A stretch of 64,000 nt of DNA from Halichoerus grypus (lineage: Eukaryota > Chordata > Mammalia > Carnivora > Phocidae), in contig NC_135721.1 in NCBI RefSeq assembly GCF_964656455.1, positions 85,292,754-85,356,753 of the forward strand, given 5' to 3'. The position numbers and the translations under genes were made by a program. The notes below the pieces were generated by a model. The model did no database searches. It had not been told where the DNA came from and worked only from the letters and a program-made list of their open reading frames with translations. Shown here piece by piece: positions 33,506 to 45,440 of the stretch; position 1 is the stretch's first letter; each line of letters starts with the position of its first letter.

Positions 33506-35172
33506 CCAGCAGATGAGTCCACTGTTATTCTTTTTGTATAAGCATTGAAAGTTTACTGGGGAAGTAGTTTGACTGAATTGCAACCATTTGTGTTTCTTTG
33601 TGATGTATATTGTGTACACCGGTATGGGTTTTATGGTTCTCACTGTGTCTTTGCAGTTAAATCACACGTATTTCGGCAGATGATTTTCATTCATTAGGGT
33701 GTTCCTGGAACAGTGCTGTTTTTCATTGCAGAGGGAGATCTTGCTTCATTGATCGATGGCAGTGAACCTCCCTTGGATTATGTCATGTGATGAAATAGGC
33801 ATTAAAACAACAACGACTAATGCGCACCTCTTCTTTTTGTTGCGTGCCTTTGTTACAGTTCTCTGGTGCACTGCTCTTGGCATAGTTCAGGCAGTCTGCT
33901 ATCAGTGCGAAGGCTAACACTGTGGTGAAGAAGTGAAACAAATCTCCGCTAAAAGTTTTAACCAGATTTCCTCCATTTAAAAATGATGATTTATGGTTAC
34001 AAGTCCTCCGTTTAATATGCATTAAGAATTCAAATGCTGTTGCGATAATTTTTTAGTAAAAGCTGCTTTTTAAGACTACCTTTGCACATTTTCTTCACAA
34101 GCAATAATTCTTCATCTGTGGAGTAATTTATTTCTTCTGGTTTTAATATGTTACAGATGAATGGTTGTATGTCTTTCCTGTTAGAGCATTACAAGACAGG
34201 CCACTTTTGCATTAGGCTGGTACTACAACAGATACCTGTGGTGCTCTTCATGGTTCATGTGGTACTAATTTAAATGGGAAGTTGCACATATTTCATTGAA
34301 ACACTTGGTAAAGCCAGCTTTCACAGAAGGGTGCAAATGATGGACTGTTCTCTGTGTGCAGCCGAACTGCTTTAAATGTGTCAGAGAGGGTTATGGATCA
34401 TTTCATTCACCCATCAACTCTGGTCCGCTGTGTGTACAAATCACAGCAGAGTGTCATCCAACAGAACATTCCTGACAATACTAGAACATTTATAGTACTG
34501 CCATTTTTAATAGGAGTTCTGCAACCCCGTTTAAATCGTATTACCTCTTTAACACTTTCCTTCCTGACCCTTTTCTCCAGCTGGCTTGGCTGAGGTTGCG
34601 AGGTCGACTGGGGTTTATTATCACCATTCAGCCTTGGAGCCAGAGTGTTTGGATAGATCTCACTTCACACTGCGTTTGGGTCCTAACCGGCACTATAAGT
34701 TTACTCCTATTAGGTGCTATATTTAACTTTTTCTTTTATCAAAAGCAATGCACTGATCACTTAGTGGTTCGTTCTTGGGCACAATGACCCATAACATCTC
34801 AAACAGGCAGCTCTGGTTTCCGATAAATAAATTGAATAAGTGGACTCTAAGTGTTACTTGATTACTAAATCCCTTGCTTTGCCTTTCACGAGTACTAGTA
34901 GCTAAGAAAACTAAAGCATTCAGTTATTATGATTTTTTCCTAATTGTGAGATTCTGTCCTTTTTTTTTTAAGATTTTGTTTTATCAGGATAAAAGAGCTC
35001 AGGGACTACTGAAAATAAGTGTATCGAGGTCTTTTTTCCCCAGCTTCAATTATAGGCAAAAACCCCACTCAGAATGAAATTACAAAGATCCCACCTAACA
35101 CTGTCTATACCACCATAATGAAAGAGAGAGATGCATCACATGTATTTTGGGACCTCATGACATTGTTTATAT
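33506..35172. other. Repeat-free sequence; conserved noncoding candidate
   Basis: About 1.65 kb without a recognisable mobile element, unusual for this window. The complexity is high and CpGs are retained, for example ggttgcgaggtcgactgggg near 34600 and cctaaccggcactataagtt near 34685. No coding exon is supported. It could contain regulatory elements of a distant gene, inferred from repeat avoidance only. Confidence 0.35.
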
Positions 35173-35222
35173 ATTTTTTAAGTTGAAGTATAATTGGCAT
35201 ACAACATTATATTTATTTCAGG
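35173..35222 (-). mobile_element. Very short antisense L1 3' end
   Basis: The stretch ttttaagttgaagtataatt, ggcatacaacattatattta and tttcagg is the reverse complement of the end of the carnivore L1 3' UTR (ctgaaactaatata, acactgtat, ttaactatactgg). It is only about 50 bp and no target duplication was resolved. Confidence 0.6.
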
Positions 35223-37366
35223 CTATTATTTATGTTTTGATGCTTATTTCAGCTGGCTGGCTATTGATACCAGTAGTTGCTTTCTATGTAAATTGGTAAG
35301 GAAATGTGGTTTACAAGTTAAAGCTCATTGCTGACTGGAAGAATCTAAGGCAAGTTTAAAAAAAAATGGTATTGCAAATATGGAGAACACTAAAAAGACA
35401 AGATGAAGCGGATTGGCTGATGTCCCTGGGATTCTATGTAAAATACTGATCCAGGTCCTGGAATAATACTCTTTTGTTGGGATAAATTGAGTCAAACATA
35501 AAAATGCAAACATTCAGAGACTATATGCTATGCAACCCTCGGAACTCAAAATTACAAGCTCAGGTAAAAAGTAAGCAATAGATATCTTTCATAATTCTTA
35601 GAAATTAGCTTTGTGTTAGCCACTGTATTTACTTACTAGAAGAAACAGGAAGAAAATAACCTTAAGAAGGGCTCTATTTGGAGCATGTCTCTCAAATCTG
35701 AGGTTTATTGAATCGTGAAATCTGCGAACCAAGGACTATCGTTTTCCAATTTTCTTTGGAGGTGAATCTCTAGTCATAGTATACACTTTTGGTTTCAGTC
35801 AATAATATTAATATGACAAAAATTGGAAGAGTGCCATCCTGTGGCCTCAAGGGAGGTTCCAGCTGTGCAGGACCTCAACTGTGTGGGTTCTTTAAATGAG
35901 ATGCAAACAGTGGGATCTATCATGAAGAAGAAAAGAGGACCTTGAAAATCCAGCCCGAAGCAAAACATTAGAACATCCTACCAGTCAATGAAATGTTAAG
36001 TTGAAAACACTCTGAGATGTGGGATAGGGAATACAAATGTTTTCCTGTGTAATTAAAGTAAACCTAAAGATAACTATTGATCTCTTAACCATTTATGTGA
36101 AGGCAAATGATTCAGTAATTTGTTATAGCTTAGAATCGGAAAAGAGCTGTTCTCCAGATCTATCTGAAGCATACTTTCTCCCAAATAAATGAATACTCTA
36201 CTGTTAAGTGACATGGTAGTACCAGGAAAATCAGGATTTAGTATCCTGCTGTTGTTTATTTGAGTCACCAGGGTCCAGAAGTGAAGAGGTCTCCAGAGAC
36301 AGTTGAGGTGAGGAGAGTTTAAGAGGTGTAGGTGGGATTCGGGGAACAATGATTATACTGCCCCTGGTCTACTTCCCCACAGAGGCCAGAAAAGGGAAGA
36401 AGCTCACAGGGCAGAAGCTTCAACTTCTCATTGGCAGAATCCTACTCAAAGCCAGAGAGCAGTCCATGAGGTTGGCCTCCAAGCATAAGGCAAGGCAGAC
36501 AATTGTGAAACAGCCATCTGGCTGGAGAAAGAGAGAACTCACGAAACAACAAGCAAAATGGCCACAGAGGAAAGCAATATAATTTAATTATCTCTAATAA
36601 TAAGCCAAACAACCAAAACCAAAACACTCTTATAGTCGCCCCTTTCCCCCCCTTATCTCTGGTTATTTTAATCCTTAAAATCAAGTTACAAAAGCCCCTT
36701 TTGGACACTTGGCACGTTAGAGCCTATGTCTTTTCTCAGCTGAGGTTCCTCGTCTGAATTATGGAACACAAAACATAATTTTAGGTCATTTTGTCAAGTC
36801 TCCCAAGATACATGACTACTCCCACCTGAAAGAATGGGAGAGAAATTAATTTATTACATATGATGAATGCCATCGGATTAGAACTTGATTTCCCAGAAGA
36901 ACCCAGCGGCGAAATGCCAGAGAGCCAACGTTCTGGGTCTTCTTGATGGAACACCTGATATGTGAGTGGCTCCCTCTCTGTGAGAGGTCCCATTCTGTCA
37001 CTACTAGACTCTTTTGTTGATGAAAACACACCACGGCTTTACTACATCTTGTGAAAATAAATGGTTTCTATGGAAATACCTTATTTCCTTATGCCTAACT
37101 CAGAGCAGGGGCAAACTGTGTTTGGTGGATGAGTCAATGAGTGACTGAATAAATAAATTTACATCTGGGCTGATAAGTTAGATCATAAGCCAACTTTCAC
37201 CTAAAAGGTGTAAGCAACTTGAAAGAAAATTGTGGATGCCTAACATATGATGAGCTCTATTTTGGTGATGTAAAGAATCAATTTGGAAAGTTACTTAAAT
37301 ATCTCTTTAAAAGGAGCAACACAGTTTTACTTCAATACCACCATTCCACTCATGGGTTAGTCATGG
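35223..37366. other. Unassigned sequence, repeat-poor
   Basis: Nothing firmly identified. The part from about 36220 to 36560 (gaagctcacagggcagaagc, cttctcattggcagaatcct, actcaaagccagagagcagt) resembles LTR or other interspersed sequence, but I cannot assign a family. Short overlapping open frames there show no domain. Confidence 0.4.
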
Positions 37367-37394
37367 TTTTTTTTTTTTTTTTTTTTTTTTTTTT
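37367..37394. repeat. Poly(T) tract of 28
   Basis: Uninterrupted T28, the longest homopolymer in the window. No attached element or target duplication is visible. Confidence 0.95.
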
Positions 37395-40300
37395 GCATTC
37401 CATTTATTTCCTTCCTGTGTCTTGAGTCAGTTAACTTCCTTAAATGGCCAATTTTCTAACTTTGAGTGTCATTTGAATCCATGTATTGGCCACTTTCCCA
37501 ATCCTTCCAAACATAAGTGCTCAAATTTAATAAAATGCATGGCTTCCCATCTGTGTTTTAATATCAAACTTCTAGGGAAATCAACATGTGAAGTATGTTA
37601 AAGGCTGTCAGAAAACATGGTCATGTTAGGGTGAAAAATTGAAAGAAAGATTTGAGGAAGAACCAAAGCAGGGAAGGCCTGTGTGTTCCTTCCTGGGCTC
37701 TTATTTTTCTATGGCTGCATGGCGGCACTGAAAGGCAGCTAACACTCCCCATTGAATAGGGAAGGGCATAAATTCAAGCCCTGAATGTGTGAACTGCATT
37801 GTACCTTCTTTGTGAGCATTTCTGAATGCTACCCTGTTGTAAGCATTTAATTTCATTCTATAATAATTCAGTTGCCAAAGTCTTTGTCCTGGCTCCCTAA
37901 CATATGCCCCAAAGGCTTGTTTCTTGCAAGCAGATGCCATTAAATATGTTTATTAAGCTTAAAGATAGAAAATACTACCTAAACCTGCATGTATGTTGTA
38001 ATACAGTTTCAAAATTTAATGAAATATTCCCTTAAGAAAGTATTACATTGATTTCTATGTGGCATCAAATCATAGGCTTCCATAATTTCAAGAACTAATT
38101 AAGCAGATAGAAAGTAGTGCCTGTGGCTTAATCCTGTGATAAATCTGCATGAGCCCCAGACACTAGGGCATCTCTCCTTTGAATTTGCATTGGATCGACA
38201 AAATAAACTAAGTTCTGGAAGAAATGCTTATTGTATAATTATAGTTTAAATATATGCACTAAAATAATTATTTCAGCAAACAGGACTTGCAGACAATTCA
38301 CGGAACTGTAAGAAAAGGAAGATCTGTGAACTCTGTAAACTGTAGATGCTTTTCCTTAGAAAGAATGTGCAATAAGCAGGTTAGAATTGGCGAAATTCCT
38401 AAGCAGTGAGAAAATCTCTCACTTGTTTCCCATTGATATGCCACAAAAGAACCAAACTTGGAAACCAATGTGGTTTTTCGGGAATAACTGAATAGAACCC
38501 TCAGGGGCATGCCGTTTTCAGGAGTTGGCACGTTGTTCAGTTTTGTCCAATTATCAATAAGTGAGAGGGATTAGCTGTTGGTAATAGCGCAATGGATAAA
38601 AGGCTCAGGTCATAAGCAGTGAATTTTGAAAAGTGAGAGTGTACTTAGGGGGGGAAAGCTTTTCTAAATTAGCAATAAAATGAGATGATTAGGTTAACTG
38701 TTTAGTTTCTAAAGTAGGTAAATCCTGGTCATATGAATTATAGCCTGAGTGGTATGTCAAGGTTCATCTAACTTTTATTTCCTTGCTGAAAAATAATCAT
38801 TTAGGCCTTCATCTAACAGGAACAGAAGACCCTGAGTAAAATTTAAAATGCCTTTGGAAATGGCAGAAAATGACCTTGAGAAGAGAAAAGGAGAAAGACA
38901 GGCAGAGGAAAGTAAAACACTGAATGGTTAATATAAAGTTTAGATTCAGATTAATGATTTTCTTTGTTTAAATGCCAGTGCTTGTATTCACATGAAAATC
39001 TGTCCTTAAAAGTACAGTTAGAACGCATCAATCCTTAAATGCTGCATACCAGAGATAAATGAAAACTCATTGTGCCAAAAAAATGTTGATTTATGGCTGG
39101 CAGGAGCTGACTACTAGCTTTTCTATCATCATTTTGGGGTATCAGTTTAACAAGAAAAATGTGCAAAGATAATTAAGAAAGGCAGAAAATTATGAATTTA
39201 GAAGGCATTTTGAGATGTTGCTAACCATCCACACTGTTCACATCACATGAACTAACATTAAAGGAAAAAAAGAGGTGAAAACACTTTTACTTTATTCCTC
39301 ATTTAAAATTAACCTGTATTCACAGTACTTCAATGCATCATATTTGCCTCTAGGAGGTGATCCAAACTTAATGGGGGGGGGGGTCACGATCAAAGCCACC
39401 CAGCTTCATTGATGTCCCAAGTACATCTGAAATATTGCTGTCTTGTAAACACACTCTTAGATAATATCTAGGAATATCCAAGAAATGTTCCTCTTTTTTA
39501 GAGCTTTCCAAATGCACAGAGAAAGCACACAGTTAATATTTGTAAAAGCTTAGCAATAGAAACCCCAGCCAATAGAACATTATGGGAGATCTGACATCAC
39601 GTGTTGTATAATTAACCGACGAAGTCCACCAGGCATTCTCTCTTTTGTATTGTGTAAGACATAGCAGTTGTTGCAAATCCAATTCACAAGCTGTCTGAAT
39701 GAATAATTTGTGGGAGGAGTGAGGAGAGAGATGCTAGTATTGTAATACATTTTCATTTAAAAATGCCACCTTTTCTGCAAGCTGGGCCCCTGGACATAGC
39801 TAGTATCACGTCAGTACATAGAAATTGGTATTTCAAGTTAACTCTAAACAACACCACAGTGGTGGAACTATCCAGTGGATGTTCTGTTGTTAAAAGTAAC
39901 TAATTCATCAGCTGCCTCTTAACTCATCTTTTTATTGTAATGAGTGTGCCTAACAGGGAGATAAAGGATACTTCTGTCTGCTTTGTCTCTGAGATTTGGT
40001 CTACAAGGGGGAAAAAAAATGGAGTAAGACAGATGGGGAATTCTGTTTTATGGAGAATCTCCTGGTGTTACATAGTTTCAGTATGTTGAAATTCAGTATA
40101 TTTGAAATTAACTATATTGGTGCTAGAAGAAGAAATGCCTGTTAAGTTACCCTTTTATCAAAGATGGCCCCTCCCACTGCACCTCACCTTCTTAACCTTC
40201 TACTGCTGTGACCTTTCTATAGTACTAATAGTACATCTCTCTCAGTTTTTTTAATTGGACAATTTCCTTTTGACCACCTAAGATATAACTAAGATTTTTT

Positions 40301-40709
40301 TTTTGGAAAAGAATAGAGAATTATATGTCATTATGTAAAGTTTGAAATTTGGGCTAATGGTTTGGTATATTTTAGTTATATACCCTGGGATATGGCAGAC
40401 ATTTGCTAAACAACTCATGTTCATTGGCAAGCATCTTATGAATAGAAAGAAGACACTTATACAAAACATATATAAGAGAATTCAGGGAAAAAATGCTGTT
40501 TGTTGTTGGAGTAAATGAACTTTAAGTAATAGAATCATTTCTTCTGTAGGGAAAACCTTCAAAGACTGAAGTCAAGAATGCCAGAAATAACACTGAAGTT
40601 CACTTGTTTCAAGAGTTCAGATGTATATTCAAGAGACATTTTTGTGTGCCGGGTACATGGTAAGCTATGAGATGGCCTGCTGTATGCCCCAAACCCTCTG
40701 AACTATGAG
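37395..40709. other. Repeat-free sequence; conserved noncoding candidate
   Basis: More than 3 kb with no recognised interspersed repeat. There is a G11 run at 39373-39383. Near 39570-39603 lie a CCAAT-like agccaatag, a cre-like tgacatca and an overlapping E-box cacgtg. No transcription unit is evident. Open frames of up to 79 codons on the minus strand (37701-37940, 38298-38531) lack domains. Confidence 0.4.
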
Positions 40710-40915
40710 TCTTGTTAATTAACTCCCAACTATGTACCATGTGCTGTACTAGACACCACACACACCGCCTAAGCCTGGGCATTACCCTATAAGGCGGGTA
40801 CAAGTAAACTTAATTATTATGTGAGGACAGTAAGGTTTAGAGCGCTGAAGTAACTTGCCCATGTTCATAGTTAGTAAAATACTGCAGAACTGTGACCGGG
40901 CTCATATCCCTTTCT
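40710..40915 (+). repeat. MIR
   Basis: Blocks: ccaactatgtaccatgtgct, gtactagacaccacacacac, ttaccctataaggcgggtac, gtgaggacagtaaggtttag, agcgctgaagtaacttgccc, atgttcatagttagtaaaat, agaactgtgaccgggctcat. A clear MIR in sense orientation. Confidence 0.85.
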
Positions 40916-41263
40916 CTTACCAATACTAAGGAATAAGACTAAAGCCTTGCTCTCAGAAGCCTGATGGGGGAGCAGAAACAAACATGTCAAAGATAAGACA
41001 CACCCATGTGAAAATTGTTCTAATCACAGAGAGTCCTAGGACTTTAAAGTAATAGCACAGTGCAGGAAGATAGGAAGTTCATGCTGAGATCTGAAGAATA
41101 AGTAGGAATGTCCCAGAAATGTGGAGCAAGGAGGCATTTTACAGACCTACTAGCAAGTGTGCTGATGTTGATTTCTCTGGGATGCATACATCATGAGAGG
41201 AAAATGGCTTACTTAAGGTCAGACAATATCATAACTTTTGTTTATATACTGTCCCACAATTAA
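40916..41263. other. Unassigned sequence
   Basis: Nothing firm. The 40945-41000 part (gctctcagaagcctgatggg) could be an L3- or MIR3-like relic. Confidence 0.35.
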
Positions 41264-41531
41264 AAAAAAATACTTCAAGGGGCACCTGGGTGGCTCAGTC
41301 GGTTAAGGGGCCCACTCTTGATTTCAGCTCGGATCATGATCTCAGGGTTCTGGGATGGAGACTTAAGACCTGCTCCGTGCTCAGCCAGGAGTCTGCTTGA
41401 GATTCTCTCCCTCTCCTTCCGCCCTTCCCTCCCCCCATCTCCTGCTCATGCATGCGCACATGCTGTGTCTCTCTCTCTCAGATAAATATTTTTTTAAAAT
41501 TTTAAAAAGTAAAAATAAAAAAATACTTCAA
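41264..41531 (+). mobile_element. Can-SINE with 15-bp target duplication
   Basis: The element is about 41279-41516: ggggcacctgggtggctcag, tcggttaaggggcccactct, tgatttcagctcggatcatg, ctcagccaggagtctgcttg, a CT-rich body, gataaatatttttttaaa and an A-rich tail. The 15-bp direct repeat aaaaaaatacttcaa lies at 41264-41278 and 41517-41531. Confidence 0.96.
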
Positions 41532-42090
41532 AGTCACTACTCCTCATATAGGACAAGCAGATATACATTTCAACTTCCCTCTCTCTCTCTTTTTTTCTCA
41601 CTCTCATATCATTATCTGTATCTCTATTTCTGATATACATAAAATTACAGATGAGTAAATTCTCCTTTCCATATGAGATATGTACAGTTGCCCTTTCCTT
41701 AAGTTCAGATAAGCTGTTTTTGTTGTTGTTGCTTTTCTTTTCTTAGAAATCTTATCATTATTTACTGTTAATGGTAATACAGTTTAAAGCAGTCTATCAT
41801 TACAAGCTAAGGATTCACAGCTAATAAATTTGTATAATCTGGGTTATATTAATATAATTATTCATCTCACCTTATGAACAAACCAATTTTATTTCAAAAA
41901 GTCAACTTCTCTAAAGAAGTTCATCCTCACTATACCTTTATCTCATTTCCATTCTTCCAGATGTAGATAGTTGTGCTTTCATATAGATGTGAACATTTGG
42001 AGGTTCCATCTTCCTATACTACCCTTGACAGTGTTGAGTTCTTGAGTAAGCATAGGATTTTTTAATCGTTAAGTTTAGCTCTCTGTTAAA
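41532..42090. other. Unassigned AT-rich sequence
   Basis: A (CT)n patch lies at about 41580-41605. Nothing else is recognised. Confidence 0.4.
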
Positions 42091-42099
42091 AGATAACAT

Positions 42100-42345
42100 T
42101 AATGCAGAAGCAACTTCAGATTATAAATGGAGAGCTCAGTGAATTTTTGCCAAGTGGGAGAACCATCCAAACAAAGAAAAAGATCACCTGAAGCCAGAAA
42201 GCCCCTCATGCATCCTCCATATCTGCCTCCTAGGATCACTACTATCACCAGTGATTTGTTTTGGCATTTTTATAACTTTATGTAAAAGGAATCATGCAGC
42301 ACATATTCTTTGGTGTTTTCCTCAGTCTTATCGGTTGCCTGCTGC
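42100..42345 (-). mobile_element. Antisense L1M 3' UTR-like fragment
   Basis: Cues are gagctcagtgaatttttgcc, ctgaagccagaaagcccctc, tggcatttttataactttat, gtaaaaggaatcatgcagca and catattctttggtgttttcc. These match the reverse complement of L1M noncoding sequence. Confidence 0.65.
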
Positions 42346-42359
42346 TTTTGCTTATAAAC

Positions 42360-43700
42360 ATTTTATCATGAAAACTTTCAAATGTGTACAAGAATAAATA
42401 AAACAATATGATGAACCCTCATGTTCTCAGACCCAGAAATGAATATCAATGATTAAAATTCATTGTCAGTTCAGTTTCTTCCATACCTCTCCTCATTTCC
42501 TCCTTTCTATATGATTTCAAAACAATTCTAGACTCTATTTTTCCATGCAAGAGCATTTCAGCATAAAGTTTTAAACAAAAGGAACTCTTTTAGAGCATAA
42601 CCACAATACCATAATTAAACATGAAAAAATAATCATTATTTATTAATATTACATTTATTCAGGTATAACACTTATAATTATCTTATAAATGTCATTTTTA
42701 ACAGCCTGGATGTTTACATCAAATTCCATAAACATTTCAATATTGTGTTTGATATCAAGATATCAAGTCTTTTCATTTGATCCCATTTCCATCTTTTTCC
42801 TTTGCCTATCCACTTAATTTCTGCAAAACTAATCATTTACTTGTAGTGATTTCCACAATCTGGATTTTTCCTATGACTTCTCCATGGTGTCATTATACTT
42901 TCTGTAGTTCCTATAAATTGACTGTTGTTTCTAGAGGCTTAATCAGGACTCTTCCTTCTCTCTCCTTCACTGCCTCTCTGCTCCCCTATCTTTCCCATTT
43001 TGGGAGCAAGTTAATTGAAATTGCTATGTGTCTCCATCAAGAGGCTCATTATGTTGAATTCTCCCTGTTTGTGAAGCAAGCGACCATCACAATGAACATG
43101 AAATTCCATTATTTTGTCAGGGATTGAAACTATTTATATTCTAATTTTGTCATTTCTTATTTCTTATTTGGAAGAATTCAGTGAATAGTATATATATGTA
43201 TATAATTTGTTTTTATATTGTTGCTTTGATATCTTTATGAATTTAATGACTTAAGTATATTCAATACATTTCAATTCATTGCATTTTTCTTTATTGATGT
43301 TCAAATTATCCCATTATTAATAAGTGGGGACCTCTTTCAGTTGACACAGCCCTTTTGACATGACCCTTTGTCATCTTTGTTAGTTTCCTTATTATCTGGT
43401 TTGATAAGCTGTTCAGGCTTATTTTGTGTATTCCTACTACCTCTTCAAGGAGCTCTGGAGGTATTTTTAGAAGACCATGATTTGGGTGGTGGGGTGCTTG
43501 TCGTAACTGAATTGGTCATTGTTTCTAGGCATTTTCACTGGGCAAAGGAAGACTATAAATCAATATATCACATTTATACTGATACTTGCAAATGAAATTC
43601 AGGATTATAAACTCGTTTTTACTTAGCCTCCTCCATATTACAACTTTATTCTGTCCTTCCTCCCCAGTGGGTCCCTATTCTCAATGACCTTGGGAATAAT
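42360..43700 (-). mobile_element. Ancient L1M-type noncoding segment, copy 1
   Basis: Cues: aagaataaataaaacaatat, gatgaaccctcatgttctca, agcataaccacaataccata, ctggatttttcctatgactt, ccatggtgtcattatacttt, tttctagaggcttaatcagg, ttgacacagcccttttgaca, tttctaggcattttcactgg. The same family recurs at 46850-47960. Orientation and subfamily are inferred from memory of mammalian L1M segments. Confidence 0.6.
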
Positions 43701-43930
43701 GAAATCAGCATACCTTATGTTATTCATTTACTGCATCAACTATGATACCCATAACAGTCTTATAATAATACTGACACTACTACTAATAATATAATTACAG
43801 AAAACAGTTTAAGATTTCTTTTTCATATTATCAGTGCACTAAAGATGTACAGTTAATTAGTGTGTTTTTAACATAATTCCTGTCTGATAGTTATGACACC
43901 AGTCAAATGCACATTTTCATTCATGGCTTC
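43701..43930. other. Unassigned AT-rich sequence
   Basis: Nothing firm. It may belong to a flanking L1M relic. Confidence 0.35.
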
Positions 43931-44065
43931 TTAAATTTTATGGATTGTTTTTAGAATTTAATTTTCTTTTACAATTATATATTTGAATGATTCCAATGTC
44001 AAATCTCAAGTAAACATAGTATATCAAAGAAATCCTCTAAGGACATTCCTATAAGCAGCTACTTT

Positions 44066-44298
44066 AAAAATGTCTTTGTAGGGGCACCTGGGTGGCACAG
44101 TCGATTAGGCATCCAACTCTTGGTTTTGGCTCAGGTCATGATCTCAGGGTCGTGAGATTGAGCCCTGCATTGGACTCCGAGCTCAGCATGGAGTTTGCTT
44201 GAGATTCTCTCTCCCTCTCCCTCTGCCCCTCTTACTCGTGCTCTCTGTTTCTCTCAAATAAATAAATAAATCTTTAAAAAAATAAAAATGCTTTTATA
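44066..44298 (+). mobile_element. Can-SINE, older subtype, with imperfect target duplication
   Basis: The element is about 44081-44283: ggggcacctgggtggcacag, ttggttttggctcaggtcat, gatctcagggtcgtgagatt, gagccctgcattggactccg, agctcagcatggagtttgct, CT body, AATAAA tail. The flanks aaaaatgtctttgta and aaaaatgcttttata are imperfect copies, so the insertion is not recent. Confidence 0.94.
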
Positions 44299-44987
44299 GT
44301 TTATTCTTTTATTTTTTTGAAAATGTAATTGTACATCTGTATCTCCTTATCATCTATCTACAGGTCTATCTATATCTACCTACCTACCTACCTAGTTATT
44401 TCCTCTCATAAATAGAAGCACACTATACATACTTTTCTCTACCTTTATTTATACTTACTAAATAGCTTGGAGATTGCTCATTAATATATATAGTAATATT
44501 CATTATTTATTTTCACAACTTCCTAGAATCCACTGTGTGGATGTACCAGAGCTGATTCGGTTGGTCCAGTTGGAGTGACGGACATTTGAGTTGTTTCCAG
44601 TCTTTTGCTTTATTCCTGCAGTGAACATCCTTGTGCATAAGTCTTCTCATATTTTTGCCAGGCTACATTTTGGGCAGTTTCCTAAAATTGGGATTGTAAG
44701 TCAAACGTAGATGCACATGCACTTTTGCTAGATATTGCTAAGCCCTTCTTCATGGGATTTATAACATTTTTATACCTACTAGCAATGTATGAGAGCCTCT
44801 TTAACAGAAGGTTTTATTGATTTTTTTTTTCATTTCACCAACTAATAGATGAGAAATGATTTCTAGGTATGAGTACTTTAGAATTGTAATTTTTCTACCA
44901 TGAATAAGGTTAAGTATCATTTCATGAATTTAAGAGCAATTTGAATTTTCTGTTGACGTTTTCATCTTTATTTTTACAAATGTAATT

Positions 44988-45219
44988 AGAAGCAAACCAT
45001 TTCTCTTTTTTTCAAATATTTTTTATTTATTTGAGAAAGAGAGAGAGCAGGGGGAAGGGCAAGGGGAGAGAGCGAGAGAGAATCTCAAGCAGACTCTGCT
45101 GCATGTGGAGCCTAATGCAGGGCTCGATCCCATGATCCTGAGATCATGAACTGAGCCAAAATCAAGAGCCAGACGCTCAACCGACTGAGCCACCCAGGTG
45201 CCGCAGAAACAAACCATTT
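44988..45219 (-). mobile_element. Can-SINE, older subtype, with 15-bp target duplication
   Basis: Inverted element at about 45003-45204, from a T-rich tail to gggctcgatcccatgatcct, gagatcatgaactgagccaa, aatcaagagccagacgctca and ccgactgagccacccaggtg. Flanks agaagcaaaccattt (44988-45002) and agaaacaaaccattt (45205-45219) differ at one base. Confidence 0.96.
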
Positions 45220-45227
45220 TAATAATA

Positions 45228-45440
45228 TTCACAAATATTTACACGTACCACATATACATATACATGCATGTGTGTATACATGTATGTACACAAAGGCATA
45301 TATGTACATACACACATACATATATGCACACAAATGCATGCATGTACATACACATACACACATACATATACATATACACTGGGAAAATATATGTGAACAT
45401 ATACATGCATACATATGCACATATATGTGAATATATATTT
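45228..45440. repeat. Complex CATA/TACA/TG microsatellite region
   Basis: About 200 bp of mixed catacata, tacacaca and tatatg units. It produces spurious open frames of 60-75 codons on the minus strand and feeds a 154-codon plus-strand frame (45198-45662) rich in Tyr, Ile, His and Thr. None is a gene. Confidence 0.9.

Noticed and set aside
45023..45232. 69-codon minus-strand frame reading GTWVAQSVERLALDFGS
   Set aside because: It is the translation of a Can-SINE head, a well-known source of false protein annotations in carnivores.
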